A stretch of DNA of 64,000 nt from Bacillota bacterium (GTDB lineage: Bacteria; Bacillota; Clostridia; Oscillospirales; Ruminococcaceae), in contig JAEYNX010000034.1 in assembly GCA_023412215.1 (NCBI GenBank), positions 254,433 to 318,432 on the forward strand. Reading direction: 5' to 3'. Shown piece by piece: positions 51,661-60,493 of the stretch (its first letter is position 1; each line of letters starts with the position of its first letter). The notes beneath the pieces were generated by a model. That model was not told where the DNA came from and ran no database searches. It saw nothing but the letters and a program-made list of their open reading frames with translations. The translations under genes were made by a program, and so were the position numbers.

Positions 51661-53359
51661 CAAAGAGAACCTCTTAACGGAATACCCCCGCCCGCAGATG
51701 CGGCGGGACAGTTACATCAACCTAAACGGTGTGTGGGAGTATGCCATCACCGAAACCGAGGATCTGCCCCAACGGTTCGACGGGGAGATTCTCGTCCCCT
51801 TCTCGCCCGAATGCGAGCTGAGCGGTGTAAGGCGCTCGCTTTTACCAGCCCAGACGCTGTGGTATCAGCGCACCCTGCGGCTGCCCGCGGGGTTTAACAT
51901 TGGGCGCGTGCTGCTGCATTTCGGCGCGGTCGATCAGGTTGCAACCGTCTTTGTAAACGGCGCCGAGGTCTGCTCGCATACCGGAGGCTATACCCCCTTT
52001 TACGCGGATATCACCGATTGCCTGAAGGAAGAGAACATCCTCCTTGTCCGGGTGCGGGATTACAGCGACACCTCCTACTTTGCCCGCGGCAAGCAGAAGA
52101 GCAGGCGCGGCGGCATCTGGTACACGGCGCAGAGCGGCATCTGGCAGACCGTGTGGCTGGAGAGCGTACCCACAGAATATATCAGCGCGCTGCGCATTAC
52201 CCCGCTGTTTGATGAAGCTGTCGTCGAGCTGACCGTTCTTTCCCAAGCCGACCAGATCTGCCGCGCACGGGTGGGTGAAACGGAGGTAACCTTCGCCTCC
52301 AATGAGCCGGTGAAGCTGCAGGTACCGGAATTCATCCCATGGACGCCGGAACACCCGTATCTGTACGACCTCAGCGTCACGATGGGGAAAGACTGCGTGC
52401 AAAGCTATTTTGGCATGCGCAAGTTTTCGGTAGGTATCGACGAACACGGAGCCAAGCGGCTGTTTTTAAACAACCGGCCGTATTTTCACAACGGCCTGCT
52501 GGATCAGGGCTACTACAGCGACGGGATGTACACCGCCCCCTCCGATGAAGCGATGATCTTTGATATCCAAACCGCCAAGGCCATGGGGTTTAATATGCTG
52601 CGCAAGCATATTAAAATCGAGCCGCCGCGCTGGTATTACCATTGCGACCGGCTCGGCCTGCTCGTTTGGCAGGATATGGTGAGCGGCGGCGGCAGCTACC
52701 GGCTGACGACCATCTCATCACCCTTAGTAACGGGCATCCATTTTAACGACCGCCACTATGGCCGGTTTGCGCGCGGGGACGCGCAGGGGCGCGAGCAATA
52801 TTACAGTGAACTCAGCGAGATGGTGAACCATCTGTACAACACCGTATCGCTTGCCATGTGGGTGCCCTTTAATGAGGGCTGGGGCCAGTTTGACGCCAAG
52901 AAAGCCGTACAATTTATTCTGAATATGGATACGACCCGCACGATCGATCACGCCAGCGGCTGGCACGATCAGGGCATCGGCGAGCTTCAAAGCCTGCATG
53001 TCTATTTTAAAAGGTATCGTTTTCGCCCGGACAAACGGGGCCGGGCGGTTATACTATCGGAATTCGGCGGCTACAACTGCCGCATCCAGGGGCATAGCTT
53101 CAGCGATAAAGATTTCGGCTACAAGCGCTTTGACACGCCGGAGGCATTGCTCGGCGCTTTAAAGAATCTCTATGAAAACGAGATTTTCCCTGCAAAGCAA
53201 AAAGGGCTTTGCGCTGCTGTTTACACCCAGCTCGCCGATGTGGAGGACGAGTTAAACGGGCTGATCACCTACGACAGAAAGGTGGTTAAGCTGCCGCCGC
53301 AAAAGGTGCAGGAGGTGCTGGGGCAGGTGTCTAATTCGCTGAACACAAGAGCGGAGTGA
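51632..53359 (+). CDS. GH2-family glycoside hydrolase
   Basis: 575 aa, shorter than LacZ, with the order jelly-roll, Ig-like, TIM barrel and no C-terminal extension. Acid/base E415 (WVPFNEGWGQFD) and nucleophile E477 (ILSEFGGYNCR) are clear. Family members of this form act as beta-galactosidases, glucuronidases or arabinosidases; the sequence does not decide. GGAG lies eight bases before the ATG, inside the end of the MFS gene. No signal peptide. It is convergent with the lipoprotein gene, 21 bases apart, with no terminator visible between. Confidence 0.92.
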   Translation: MKTSWGENLDKENLLTEYPRPQMRRDSYINLNGVWEYAITETEDLPQRFDGEILVPFSPECELSGVRRSLLPAQTLWYQRTLRLPAGFNIGRVLLHFGAVDQVATVFVNGAEVCSHTGGYTPFYADITDCLKEENILLVRVRDYSDTSYFARGKQKSRRGGIWYTAQSGIWQTVWLESVPTEYISALRITPLFDEAVVELTVLSQADQICRARVGETEVTFASNEPVKLQVPEFIPWTPEHPYLYDLSVTMGKDCVQSYFGMRKFSVGIDEHGAKRLFLNNRPYFHNGLLDQGYYSDGMYTAPSDEAMIFDIQTAKAMGFNMLRKHIKIEPPRWYYHCDRLGLLVWQDMVSGGGSYRLTTISSPLVTGIHFNDRHYGRFARGDAQGREQYYSELSEMVNHLYNTVSLAMWVPFNEGWGQFDAKKAVQFILNMDTTRTIDHASGWHDQGIGELQSLHVYFKRYRFRPDKRGRAVILSEFGGYNCRIQGHSFSDKDFGYKRFDTPEALLGALKNLYENEIFPAKQKGLCAAVYTQLADVEDELNGLITYDRKVVKLPPQKVQEVLGQVSNSLNTRAE

Positions 53360-53380
53360 TACGAACCATAACTACCCGGT

Positions 53381-54007
53381 TTATTGCAGCAGGCCCGACA
53401 GATACGAAAACGCCTCGGCATCGGCGAAATACCAGACATTTTTTACATCGGGATGCTGATGGTTTTTCGCCAAGACGTATCCCTCCACCACATCTTCAAG
53501 GAATGAATATTCCTCTGTAATGCCGTTTCGGGTAATGAACACGTCCATACTCTCTCCCCCGGTGGGCGGAGGACCGGTGAAGTCGCTTTCAAACATACCC
53601 TCAACAAACGCGAGTATTTTCTTCATTTGTGCCTCGTCGCTGATGACTATTACCTTTGCTTCTATCAAATTTACTTTTTTAACCGTTATGGATACACCCG
53701 GCTTTGCTTCGCTAGCGCTTGATGACCGGGAGCTTACTTCAGCAAGTGAACTTGACGAAGAAGAGCTATTCTCAACAAACACGCTTGATTCCATAGGATT
53801 TCCGCTGCTTTCCGTTTGTCGAGCGGAAGCCGGTTGACTGGAGGGCGGACTGCTTGCGGTATCCGCAGCCGACGAGCTGGTTGAAGGGTCGTCAGCTAAA
53901 CGCTCATATTGAGAGGATTCGTTTACTTCCCTGCCTGAACATGCAACTAAAGAGATTGCCAGACAAAATAAAACGACGAATTTCCCACGTACGTTTTTCT
54001 GTTTCAT
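53381..54007 (-). CDS. Putative lipoprotein of unknown function
   Basis: 208 aa. Lipoprotein signal with lipobox SLVAC (C23). Residues ~30-105 are a long low-complexity Ser/Ala/Pro/Glu linker, then a compact ~100-residue domain (SITVKKVNLIEAKVIVISDEAQMKKILAFVEGMF...FITRNGITEEYSFLEDVVEGYVLAKN...WYFADAEAFSYLSGLL). I do not recognise the domain. AAAGG precedes the ATG. An extended -10 (TGGTATAAT) lies about 110 bases upstream. Likely a surface protein; no link to the sugar operons is evident. Confidence 0.8.
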   Translation of the reverse strand: MKQKNVRGKFVVLFCLAISLVACSGREVNESSQYERLADDPSTSSSAADTASSPPSSQPASARQTESSGNPMESSVFVENSSSSSSSLAEVSSRSSSASEAKPGVSITVKKVNLIEAKVIVISDEAQMKKILAFVEGMFESDFTGPPPTGGESMDVFITRNGITEEYSFLEDVVEGYVLAKNHQHPDVKNVWYFADAEAFSYLSGLLQ

Positions 54008-54176
54008 ATGTACAATACCTTTCTACTACGAATTTTGTCATGCTCATTAGATAGCATTACTGCCGCTCGTGAGATTAAGAAAGACGAGGAGCCTATTCCA
54101 CAATAATATAATTATACCACATTTTCCATGTCCAATGGAGATATTATACACAGCTTGTTCTAAACCAATGTTAAAC

Positions 54177-54204
54177 AAAAAAGCCTGATTTCTCAGGCTT
54201 TTTT
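54177..54204. terminator. Intrinsic terminator between the hydrogenase-like and lipoprotein genes
   Basis: AAAAAAGCCTGA, loop TTTC, TCAGGCTTTTTT. Symmetrical, so it works on either strand; it lies 68 bases beyond the stop of the hydrogenase-like gene (minus strand). Confidence 0.9.
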
Positions 54205-54271
54205 GTGTTATAGAGGTGAAGTATAATCTCCCCGGAATAAGGAAGTCGTTTTGCCGAACAAGTTAACTGGT

Positions 54272-55534
54272 TTATAAGATTCTCGTAAAATTATTATCCC
54301 TGTCCAGCAGGCTTTCCACCGTATCATAGCCCAGACAGTGCAATAGCTCCAGCACATAGGGGTTGTCCGCCGGGGTTCGGATGCTCGCTTCGTCGCCGTA
54401 ACGGTTGACGTGTTCACGGGCGACTTCTTTATCGATAAGCGATTTCGGTCCGCCCACACAGCCTCCGCGGCAGCCCATGCCCTCGATGAAATTGGCGTCG
54501 ATGTTCCCGTCGGATAATTCTTTAAGGAGCTTCTTGCAGTCGACCACCCCATCCGCCTGCTGAGCTTTTAGCGGTATCGTTCTGCCCGGGCGGAGCCGGT
54601 CGAGCGTCGCCTGAACGGCCTCGCTGACGCCCGTTGCCCTCGCGTAGATACGCCCCGCGCGGGAAGAATGGTCGCTTTCGTCCTCTTCCAGCGTTTGGGG
54701 TTCTATCTTTAAGAGTTCAAAAAGCTCCGCAACCTCTTCAAACGTCAGGACATAATCGACCGCGTCCGCAATATCCGGCTCTCTCGCCTCCGCCTTTTTG
54801 GCAAGGCAGGGCCCGATAAAGACGGTAACGGCCTCGGGATGCAGCCTTTTAATCGACCGCCCGCAAGCGACCATGGGGGAAACAGACGGCGGCACATGCG
54901 GGATCATCTCGTGATAAGACTTGCGGATAAGCGCCACCCACAGCGGGCAGCAGCAGCTCGTCAGCAGAAAGTCTTTGTCGTCCTTAATGGTGCGGTCAAA
55001 CTCCAGCGCTTCCTTGAGCGTGAGGATATCCGCGAACATCGCTACCTCGACCATGCCATAGAAGCCCATCAGCTTAAAGGCGCTTCTAAGCTTGCCGGAG
55101 GTGACCTCGGCGCTGAATTGGCCGGAGAAGGCGGGCGCAATCATGGCATAGACGGGGGCGTTCTTTTCTTTGAGCAGTTTTAATAGCGGAACGGCGTCTT
55201 TGCGTCCCGCCAGCGCGCCCTCCGGGCAGGCATTTAAACAGTCCCCGCAGCCGGTGCATTTGCTGGTGATAATCAGCTTGCCGTCTTCGTCCCGTTTGAC
55301 TGCGTCAAAGAGGCAGACCACTTCACAGGTGCATACCCCCTTCTCATCCGCCACACAACTGCAGGCGTTTGTTTTAATAACGGCCGGTTCGCCCTCCGGA
55401 TGCAAAAGCATATTAAGGAGCCGCACATCGCCGGCGTCTCCTTTTTGCCGGATATCATCGCACGCCTGCTTAAGGTTCCCCGCAACGGCCGCTTTTTCAA
55501 GCTCGTGGTTTAGCTCACTGTACCTGTCCATCAT
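54272..55534 (-). CDS. [FeFe]-hydrogenase-like iron-sulfur protein
   Basis: 420 aa. The N-terminal part has two Cys-rich groups: C58, C60, C68, C70, C74 and a ferredoxin-type CTGCGDCLNAC (C93, C96, C99, C103). The H-cluster domain follows with the three family motifs in variant form: TSCCCPLW (192-199), PCLAKK (242-247) and EGMGCRGGCVGG (351-362), so the four cluster cysteines are available. These variants resemble the 'group B' monomeric enzymes rather than the canonical TSCCPxW/ACPGGC type; I am recalling this and cannot check it. Possible hydrogen producer or redox sensor. ATGs at 55534 and 55531 are both possible; GAGG fits the second better. Confidence 0.85.
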   Translation of the reverse strand: MMDRYSELNHELEKAAVAGNLKQACDDIRQKGDAGDVRLLNMLLHPEGEPAVIKTNACSCVADEKGVCTCEVVCLFDAVKRDEDGKLIITSKCTGCGDCLNACPEGALAGRKDAVPLLKLLKEKNAPVYAMIAPAFSGQFSAEVTSGKLRSAFKLMGFYGMVEVAMFADILTLKEALEFDRTIKDDKDFLLTSCCCPLWVALIRKSYHEMIPHVPPSVSPMVACGRSIKRLHPEAVTVFIGPCLAKKAEAREPDIADAVDYVLTFEEVAELFELLKIEPQTLEEDESDHSSRAGRIYARATGVSEAVQATLDRLRPGRTIPLKAQQADGVVDCKKLLKELSDGNIDANFIEGMGCRGGCVGGPKSLIDKEVAREHVNRYGDEASIRTPADNPYVLELLHCLGYDTVESLLDRDNNFTRIL

Positions 55535-55567
55535 CCAACCTCAAATCCGTGATAATTTATATATATT

Positions 55568-55602
55568 ATTATACCATAAACGCGTAACATTTGTGGTATA
55601 AT
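55568..55602. repeat. Palindromic repeat, copy 1
   Basis: ATTATACCATAAACGC...ATTTGTGGTATAAT, an imperfect inverted repeat followed by CGCCCAT. On the minus strand its end supplies TGGTATAAT, an extended -10 box some 35 bases before the hydrogenase-like start. Confidence 0.75.
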
Positions 55603-55640
55603 CGCCCATCGCCGTAGGAGGGGCATTGAAATAAACCGGC

Positions 55641-55665
55641 ATAATAACCGCTCTGCGGTTATTAT
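55641..55665. repeat. Inverted repeat ATAATAACCGC-TCT-GCGGTTATTAT
   Basis: Perfect 11-bp stem with a three-base loop. Its right arm shares five bases with the left arm of the next palindrome, so the two hairpins exclude each other. Confidence 0.75.
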
Positions 55666-55696
55666 ACCACAAACGCAGCCGCGTTTGTGGTATAAT
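55661..55696. repeat. Palindromic repeat, copy 2 (perfect)
   Basis: ATTATACCACAAACGC, loop AGCC, and the exact reverse complement (16-bp stem), followed by CGTCCAT as in copy 1. Both arms end in the extended -10 sequence TGGTATAAT, one facing each way. Confidence 0.8.
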
Positions 55697-55699
55697 CGT

Positions 55700-55743
55700 C
55701 CATTTCCGCCGATTGCCCCTTATGGAACAACCAGCGGAAATGG
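55700..55743. repeat. Inverted repeat CCATTTCCGC-N24-GCGGAAATGG
   Basis: Perfect ten-base arms with a 24-base loop, directly adjoining copy 2. Confidence 0.7.
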
Positions 55744-55826
55744 AAATAGTACGAATTAATCATTTTTTGCAGCCTTCAAGCGAATGAAAAGAATAACAGT
55801 CCGTCGGTATAGGCACCCCTGCTTCC

Positions 55827-57065
55827 TTACCCATTAGCCCCTTCGCTGCTATACCCGTATTCCTTCGGCGTGCGGCCCACGATCTTTTTAAACATGGCGG
55901 AGAAGTATTTATAATCCTTGTAGCCGACCTGCTCGGCGATCTCGTAGGTCTTTAAATTGGTGGAAACCAGCAGCTCTTTTGCCTTGTTGACCCGAATCAG
56001 GTTGAGCCAGTCGATGAAATTGGCGTTCATCTCCTCCTTAAACACCCGGCTTAAATAGTTGGGGGTGACAAAAACCCGCTGCGCCGCTTCGGCAAGGCTG
56101 ACATTCCGGTTATAATGTTCTTCCATGTACCGAAGGGTCATCTGCACGATGCTGCGCTTACCCTTGTGCATCTTGTCGTCCAGCACCGACTGTGCGGACG
56201 AAAAGGCCTCCTTGAGCTGCACGATGGAGGCCACCGCCTCGCCCACACCGATAAAGATCTTGAGGTTCAGGTGCTCCTTGACCAGCATCGCGATATTCTG
56301 GCAGAGCGCGCCGATGTCGCAGCTGTGCGCCTTGTCGACGCCGATGATCCCCGTTACGTTCTCAAACCCGCTGTAGCACAAAAAGCCCGATGCCGTGCGA
56401 TTGACGATCTCTTCCGCAATGTTCGCGATGGCGAATTGAAGGAGTTCTAAATCACGCGCGTCGGATTTTTCCGCGGCAAAGCTGAAGCTGTCGATGGCAA
56501 TGATCATCACCATCAGCCTGCACCGCGCCCACTGTATGGGCAGGCTCAGGATATCCGTTTGCTGCAGCAGGTCTTCATTCGGCGGCAGCGAGCCTTTCAG
56601 CATCTTTAAAAGCAGGCGGGATTTTAACTGTGGCAGGCTTTCATACAGCAGCGTATCGGTCGCCGCGAGGCTTGACTTTTGAAGCGATTCCTCCTGTATC
56701 TCCCCCGTCAGCCGGTCGAGCGCTTCGATAAGCTCCTCCTCCGAGACCGGCTTGAGCAGGTACTCGCTCACCTTCATCCCCATCAGCTTTTTAGCGTAGG
56801 AGAATTCTTCGTAGCCGCTCATCACCAGAATCTTGCAGGACGGCAGGCTGGTGCGCAGGCGGTCGGTCAGGGTGATGCCGTCCATCACGGGCATGCGGAT
56901 ATCCGTCAGCACGATATCCGGGCGCAGCTCGAGCGCCTTCTCCAGCGCCGCCGCGCCGTTGTCCGCCTCGCCTACAATCGTCAGGTCGTGCGCTTCCCAG
57001 TTGATGCAGCTGCGCATCCCGTTTCTGGCAGTCGGTTCGTCGTCCACAAGCAAGATGGTATACAT
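55827..57065 (-). CDS. YesN-type response regulator with AraC DNA-binding domain
   Basis: 412 aa, shorter in the middle than the regulator at 20103. Receiver 1-120 with D8/D9, phospho-acceptor D55 (TDIRMP) and LKPV lysine. The C-terminal ~100 residues form the AraC double helix-turn-helix (SLAEAAQRVFVTPNYLSRVFKEEMN ... VGYKDYKYFSAMFKKIVGRTPKEYG). AGGAGGAGG precedes the ATG. Downstream of its kinase by 18 nt. Probably activates the divergent CUT1/GH130 operon. Confidence 0.93.
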   Translation of the reverse strand: MYTILLVDDEPTARNGMRSCINWEAHDLTIVGEADNGAAALEKALELRPDIVLTDIRMPVMDGITLTDRLRTSLPSCKILVMSGYEEFSYAKKLMGMKVSEYLLKPVSEEELIEALDRLTGEIQEESLQKSSLAATDTLLYESLPQLKSRLLLKMLKGSLPPNEDLLQQTDILSLPIQWARCRLMVMIIAIDSFSFAAEKSDARDLELLQFAIANIAEEIVNRTASGFLCYSGFENVTGIIGVDKAHSCDIGALCQNIAMLVKEHLNLKIFIGVGEAVASIVQLKEAFSSAQSVLDDKMHKGKRSIVQMTLRYMEEHYNRNVSLAEAAQRVFVTPNYLSRVFKEEMNANFIDWLNLIRVNKAKELLVSTNLKTYEIAEQVGYKDYKYFSAMFKKIVGRTPKEYGYSSEGANG

Positions 57066-57083
57066 GTTCCGTTTCCTCCTCCT

Positions 57084-58832
57084 TTACTGCGATTGTGTAT
57101 CCGTGATAAGCGGCTGGGTTACCGTAACGGTCATGCCTTCGCCGGGGGCAGTTTGAAACGCCAGCCCGTAGCCGCTGCCGTAATAGATGCGTATGCGGTC
57201 GTTAACATTGCTGATGGCAAAGCCGTGCTCGCTCTCCCGCGGCTTCTCCAGGTAGGCGTATACCTCGCTCTGTACAGCGCCGGCGCCGTTATCCTCAATC
57301 GTGTAGAGAAGCGCATCTCCCTGCGAGACGATGCGGATATCCACTCTGCCCTTCCCGCCGTTTTTCTCCAGCCCGTGCAGGATGGCGTTCTCCACCAGCG
57401 GCTGCAACACCAGCTTCACCACCTTGCAATTAAACAAGCGCTCGTCGGCCTCCACCGTGAACTGCACCGCGTCCTGAAACCGTTTCTGTTGAATAGTAAG
57501 GTAAAGCTTTAGGTGCTCCACCTCGCTTTTTAGCGTGGTGAACTCATTGCCGCTGTTTAGGCTCAGGCGGAACAGCTTGGAGAGAGTTTGGATGAGCTTC
57601 GCGCTTTCCTCGGCGTGCTCGAGCTTGCTTGTCCAGTAGATCATATCCAGCGTATTGTACAGAAAATGCGGGTTGATCTGCGCCTGCAGCGCCTTTAACT
57701 CGGCCTCCTTTTGCTTGATCTGCACCGCGAGCACCTCATTGACCAGTTCGTCCAGCTTTGCGGACATCCGGTTAAAGCTGGCGGTTAACAGCGCAACCTC
57801 GTCGTTTCCGCTCACCGGCAGGCTTACCTTGAAGTTTTCGTTCTGTATCTGTGTCGTCGCTCTGCGCAGCAGCCTGAGCGGACGCAGCGTTCTTACGGCA
57901 AACGACAACATGGTAAAGATGCAGAACGCGATGCTCAGCGTGATCGAGAGCAGGGTAATGTTGCGTATAACGGTGATATCCTGCGACAGCTCCTTAAGCG
58001 GCGCTAGGTTTACAAGCTTCCAGCCCGAGAAGGCCAGATCACGAAAAAAAACGGTATATTCATTTCTGTCGATGTTCTTATTGAAGTAGCCGGAGCTGCC
58101 GTTAAACAGGCGAGGGTCTGCCGCCGCCGCAAGGGGTGTACCGATCTGGGCCTCGTCAAGCGATGAGAGGATGGTATTCTGGTCGTCAATAATCAGGTAG
58201 TTGCTGTTCGCGCTTAAGAGCTTGCCTCTAAACACGTCGGAAATCTCGGTTTCCAGAATATTGATCTTTAGGATGGCCAGATTGGCGGAGAGATTCTCGG
58301 TGTCTTTAATCATCTTAATATAAGAGAACACCCGAACACTGCGCCCCTTGTAATCGGTAATCGAGTCGGTCATCATAATGCCCCCGCCGCGCAAAAGAAG
58401 CAGCTGCTTGCGCAGCTCGGTGGGAATGGTATTGGATGCGCTTGCGGAGTCAAACACAAGGCCGTTGAACGCCTCTAAATAAATGGAGTGTATTCTGGTA
58501 TTAAAGGCGAGATAATTATGGATAAAGCGCTGCACCGAAAGCTGATGCCCGGGGTTTTGGAGGATATCCGATTTCGGCAGGCGCAGATAGTCCATAAACT
58601 CACGGTTTTGCAGCAGATAAACCGAGGAGTTCTCCATATCCTGAAAAACGAGGTCGATGTTATCGGAAACCTGCTCTACGGTGTTGAGGTTGGACCGGCT
58701 CACCTGCCCCGTCACCAGCTCGATGGATTTTGTGTAGGACAGGCCGACAATTAATACGAGAGGGATGATTGCATTGATAACCGAGATGAGGATAAACTTG
58801 GTTTGAAGGCTGAAAAACCTCTGTGAAGCCAT
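57084..58832 (-). CDS. YesM-type sensor histidine kinase
   Basis: 582 aa. Membrane helix ~12-32, a large extracellular sensor ~33-290 (dCache-like by layout), second helix ~291-313, HAMP ~314-368, H389 in INPHFLYNTLDMIYW, and an ATPase domain with LQPLVENAILHGLE and IEDNGAGA. AAGGGGG lies nine bases before the ATG. First gene of the two-component operon and divergent from the binding-protein gene at 59080. Confidence 0.93.
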   Translation of the reverse strand: MASQRFFSLQTKFILISVINAIIPLVLIVGLSYTKSIELVTGQVSRSNLNTVEQVSDNIDLVFQDMENSSVYLLQNREFMDYLRLPKSDILQNPGHQLSVQRFIHNYLAFNTRIHSIYLEAFNGLVFDSASASNTIPTELRKQLLLLRGGGIMMTDSITDYKGRSVRVFSYIKMIKDTENLSANLAILKINILETEISDVFRGKLLSANSNYLIIDDQNTILSSLDEAQIGTPLAAAADPRLFNGSSGYFNKNIDRNEYTVFFRDLAFSGWKLVNLAPLKELSQDITVIRNITLLSITLSIAFCIFTMLSFAVRTLRPLRLLRRATTQIQNENFKVSLPVSGNDEVALLTASFNRMSAKLDELVNEVLAVQIKQKEAELKALQAQINPHFLYNTLDMIYWTSKLEHAEESAKLIQTLSKLFRLSLNSGNEFTTLKSEVEHLKLYLTIQQKRFQDAVQFTVEADERLFNCKVVKLVLQPLVENAILHGLEKNGGKGRVDIRIVSQGDALLYTIEDNGAGAVQSEVYAYLEKPRESEHGFAISNVNDRIRIYYGSGYGLAFQTAPGEGMTVTVTQPLITDTQSQ

Positions 58833-58848
58833 TGCAGAGTACCCCCTT

Positions 58849-58875
58849 GTATGCCGCCGTACCGGCCCGGCATAC
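58849..58875. promoter_or_regulatory. Hairpin in the kinase leader
   Basis: GTATGCCG and CGGCATAC, perfect eight-base arms eleven bases apart, in the 5' leader of the kinase gene, ending some 16 bases before its ATG. It may mask or expose the ribosome site. Confidence 0.4.
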
Positions 58876-58936
58876 GGCTTTTTGTGATTGCGTATTATTC
58901 TGGCGCCTTGTCGCGCACGTCGCTTGTTCTGTGACC

Positions 58937-58942
58937 ATTATA
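58937..58942 (-). promoter_or_regulatory. Probable -10 box of the kinase/regulator operon
   Basis: TATAAT on the minus strand, with TTTAAA 18 bases upstream as a weak -35 box. Confidence 0.5.
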
Positions 58943-59019
58943 CTATACTTCACAATGATTTTTAAAGCCAGAAACAATAACTGTGCACAATTGCTATACA
59001 AAATAATAAATCTGTCACC

Positions 59020-59048
59020 TTGTCCGTAAGGCAGGTGCAAACTATAAT
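59020..59048 (+). promoter_or_regulatory. Promoter of the CUT1/GH130 operon
   Basis: TTGTCC (59020-59025) and TATAAT (59043-59048), 17-base spacer, about 30 nt before the ATG at 59080. Confidence 0.75.
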
Positions 59049-59079
59049 GGCATTAAACCAATCACAAAGGAGGATATCA

Positions 59080-60441
59080 ATGAAAAAGCTTCGTTTCATG
59101 AGTATGTGCGTATCATCCCTTTTGGCTGCAACTATACTGCTGGCCGCTTGCCAGCAAACACCTTCCGCGCCCTCCAGCATCCCGGAGGCCTCCGACGTCC
59201 CTGCTTCCTCCGAGCCCGCCGCAGAGCCTGTTACCATTAATGTGATGACCCTGTGGGCGGAGGACAACACAGAGAATATCGCAACTTCCATCCGCTCCCG
59301 CCTCAAACAGTACGGCACCGAGAACCCTTCCGTCACCATTCAGGAGGAGGCTATCGGCGACCAGACGGCTTACTATACCAAGTTAAAGACACTGGCCGCC
59401 TCGAACGACCTGACCGACCTTTTTGTAAGCAAGGGCTCCGAGCTTGCCATGTTCGCGCAGAACGAGGTGGTTGCCTCGCTCGACGATATCCTAAACGCCG
59501 ACCCCGACTGGCGCAACGGATACATCCCCTCCTCGTTTAACGACTTAAGCTACAATGGCAAGGTTTACGGCATTCCCTATTCCATGCTCAGCACGCATGT
59601 AATCTACTACAACTCCAAGCTGCTGGCGGACGCGGGCTTTAACAGCTTCCCCGCCACCTGGGCCGAGCTGCTGGACATGGTAAGCAAGCTGAAGGCGAAG
59701 GGCATCACCCCGATCGCGCTCGGCAACAAGGAGCAGTGGGTAGCCGACTCCTGCATTCTCAGCACGCTGGGCGACCGCTTTACCGGCTCCGACTGGTTCC
59801 GCAACATCGTGGATAAGAAGGACGCCGCCTTCACCGACGCGGACTTTGTGGCCTCTCTTGCCGCTTTGCAGCAGTTAAGCAACGCGGGCGCGTTCAACAC
59901 CGATATGAACAGCATTACCGGCGATCAGTCTAAAACACTCTACTTTAACGGGCAGGCAGCCATGTTTATGGACGGCAGCTGGGCCATCGGCGCGATGACC
60001 GAGAACTGCCCGAAAGAGATCTACGACGTTACCGAGGTAGCGGTACTGCCCTCCGTAGAAGGCGGCAAGGGCAACGCAAAGGCGATGTCCGGCGGTTCCG
60101 GCTCCGGTATTGCCGCGGGTGTAAACGGTTTTGCCGAGAAGAAGGATACCATCGCTGCCATCTTAAAGTATGTGCTGGGCGAAGAGTACTCCAAAGACAT
60201 CTCCGCCAAGGGCGAGCCGACGGCCTTCCCGGTAAGCGACTACGACAAATCGAAGGTTTCGCCTCTTGCCGTAAAGTATGCGACTATGGCGCAAACCCTT
60301 GAATTCTCCCCCATCTACGACTCTTACCTCAACCCCGCTGTCGTAAGCACCATCAACGAGGGCCTGCAGGAGCTGCTGATCAACGCGGTTACCCCCGAGG
60401 AGCTTGGCAAGCGCGTTCAGGCCGAGTACGAGAAGAACTGA
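59080..60441 (+). CDS. Oligosaccharide-binding lipoprotein of the GH130 operon
   Basis: Family 1 binding protein (453 aa), lipobox LLAAC with lipidated C24, Pro/Ser/Ala tether, mature domain from VTINVMTLWAEDNTENI. AAAGGAGG lies seven bases before the ATG; an upstream in-frame start at 59020 would overlap the promoter. The GQAAMFMDGSWAIGAM block is typical. Its ligand is probably a beta-mannosidic or related oligosaccharide, judged only from the GH130 gene in the operon. Confidence 0.92.
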   Translation: MKKLRFMSMCVSSLLAATILLAACQQTPSAPSSIPEASDVPASSEPAAEPVTINVMTLWAEDNTENIATSIRSRLKQYGTENPSVTIQEEAIGDQTAYYTKLKTLAASNDLTDLFVSKGSELAMFAQNEVVASLDDILNADPDWRNGYIPSSFNDLSYNGKVYGIPYSMLSTHVIYYNSKLLADAGFNSFPATWAELLDMVSKLKAKGITPIALGNKEQWVADSCILSTLGDRFTGSDWFRNIVDKKDAAFTDADFVASLAALQQLSNAGAFNTDMNSITGDQSKTLYFNGQAAMFMDGSWAIGAMTENCPKEIYDVTEVAVLPSVEGGKGNAKAMSGGSGSGIAAGVNGFAEKKDTIAAILKYVLGEEYSKDISAKGEPTAFPVSDYDKSKVSPLAVKYATMAQTLEFSPIYDSYLNPAVVSTINEGLQELLINAVTPEELGKRVQAEYEKN

Positions 60442-60493
60442 TGAACCCCGTCCACCTTACACCTAAAATGAAATAGCGAATAACAGGCACAGG

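Larger units (their letters stand above)
55535..55826. other. Palindrome-rich intergenic region
   Basis: 292 bases between the stop of a response-regulator gene and the hydrogenase-like gene, both on the minus strand. No coding frame. Most of it is occupied by four inverted repeats (55568-55602, 55641-55665, 55661-55696, 55700-55743). Confidence 0.75.

Noticed and set aside
55568..55743. CRISPR-like repeat array
   Set aside because: Only two copies of the unit, each an internal palindrome, with no regular spacer or cas gene.
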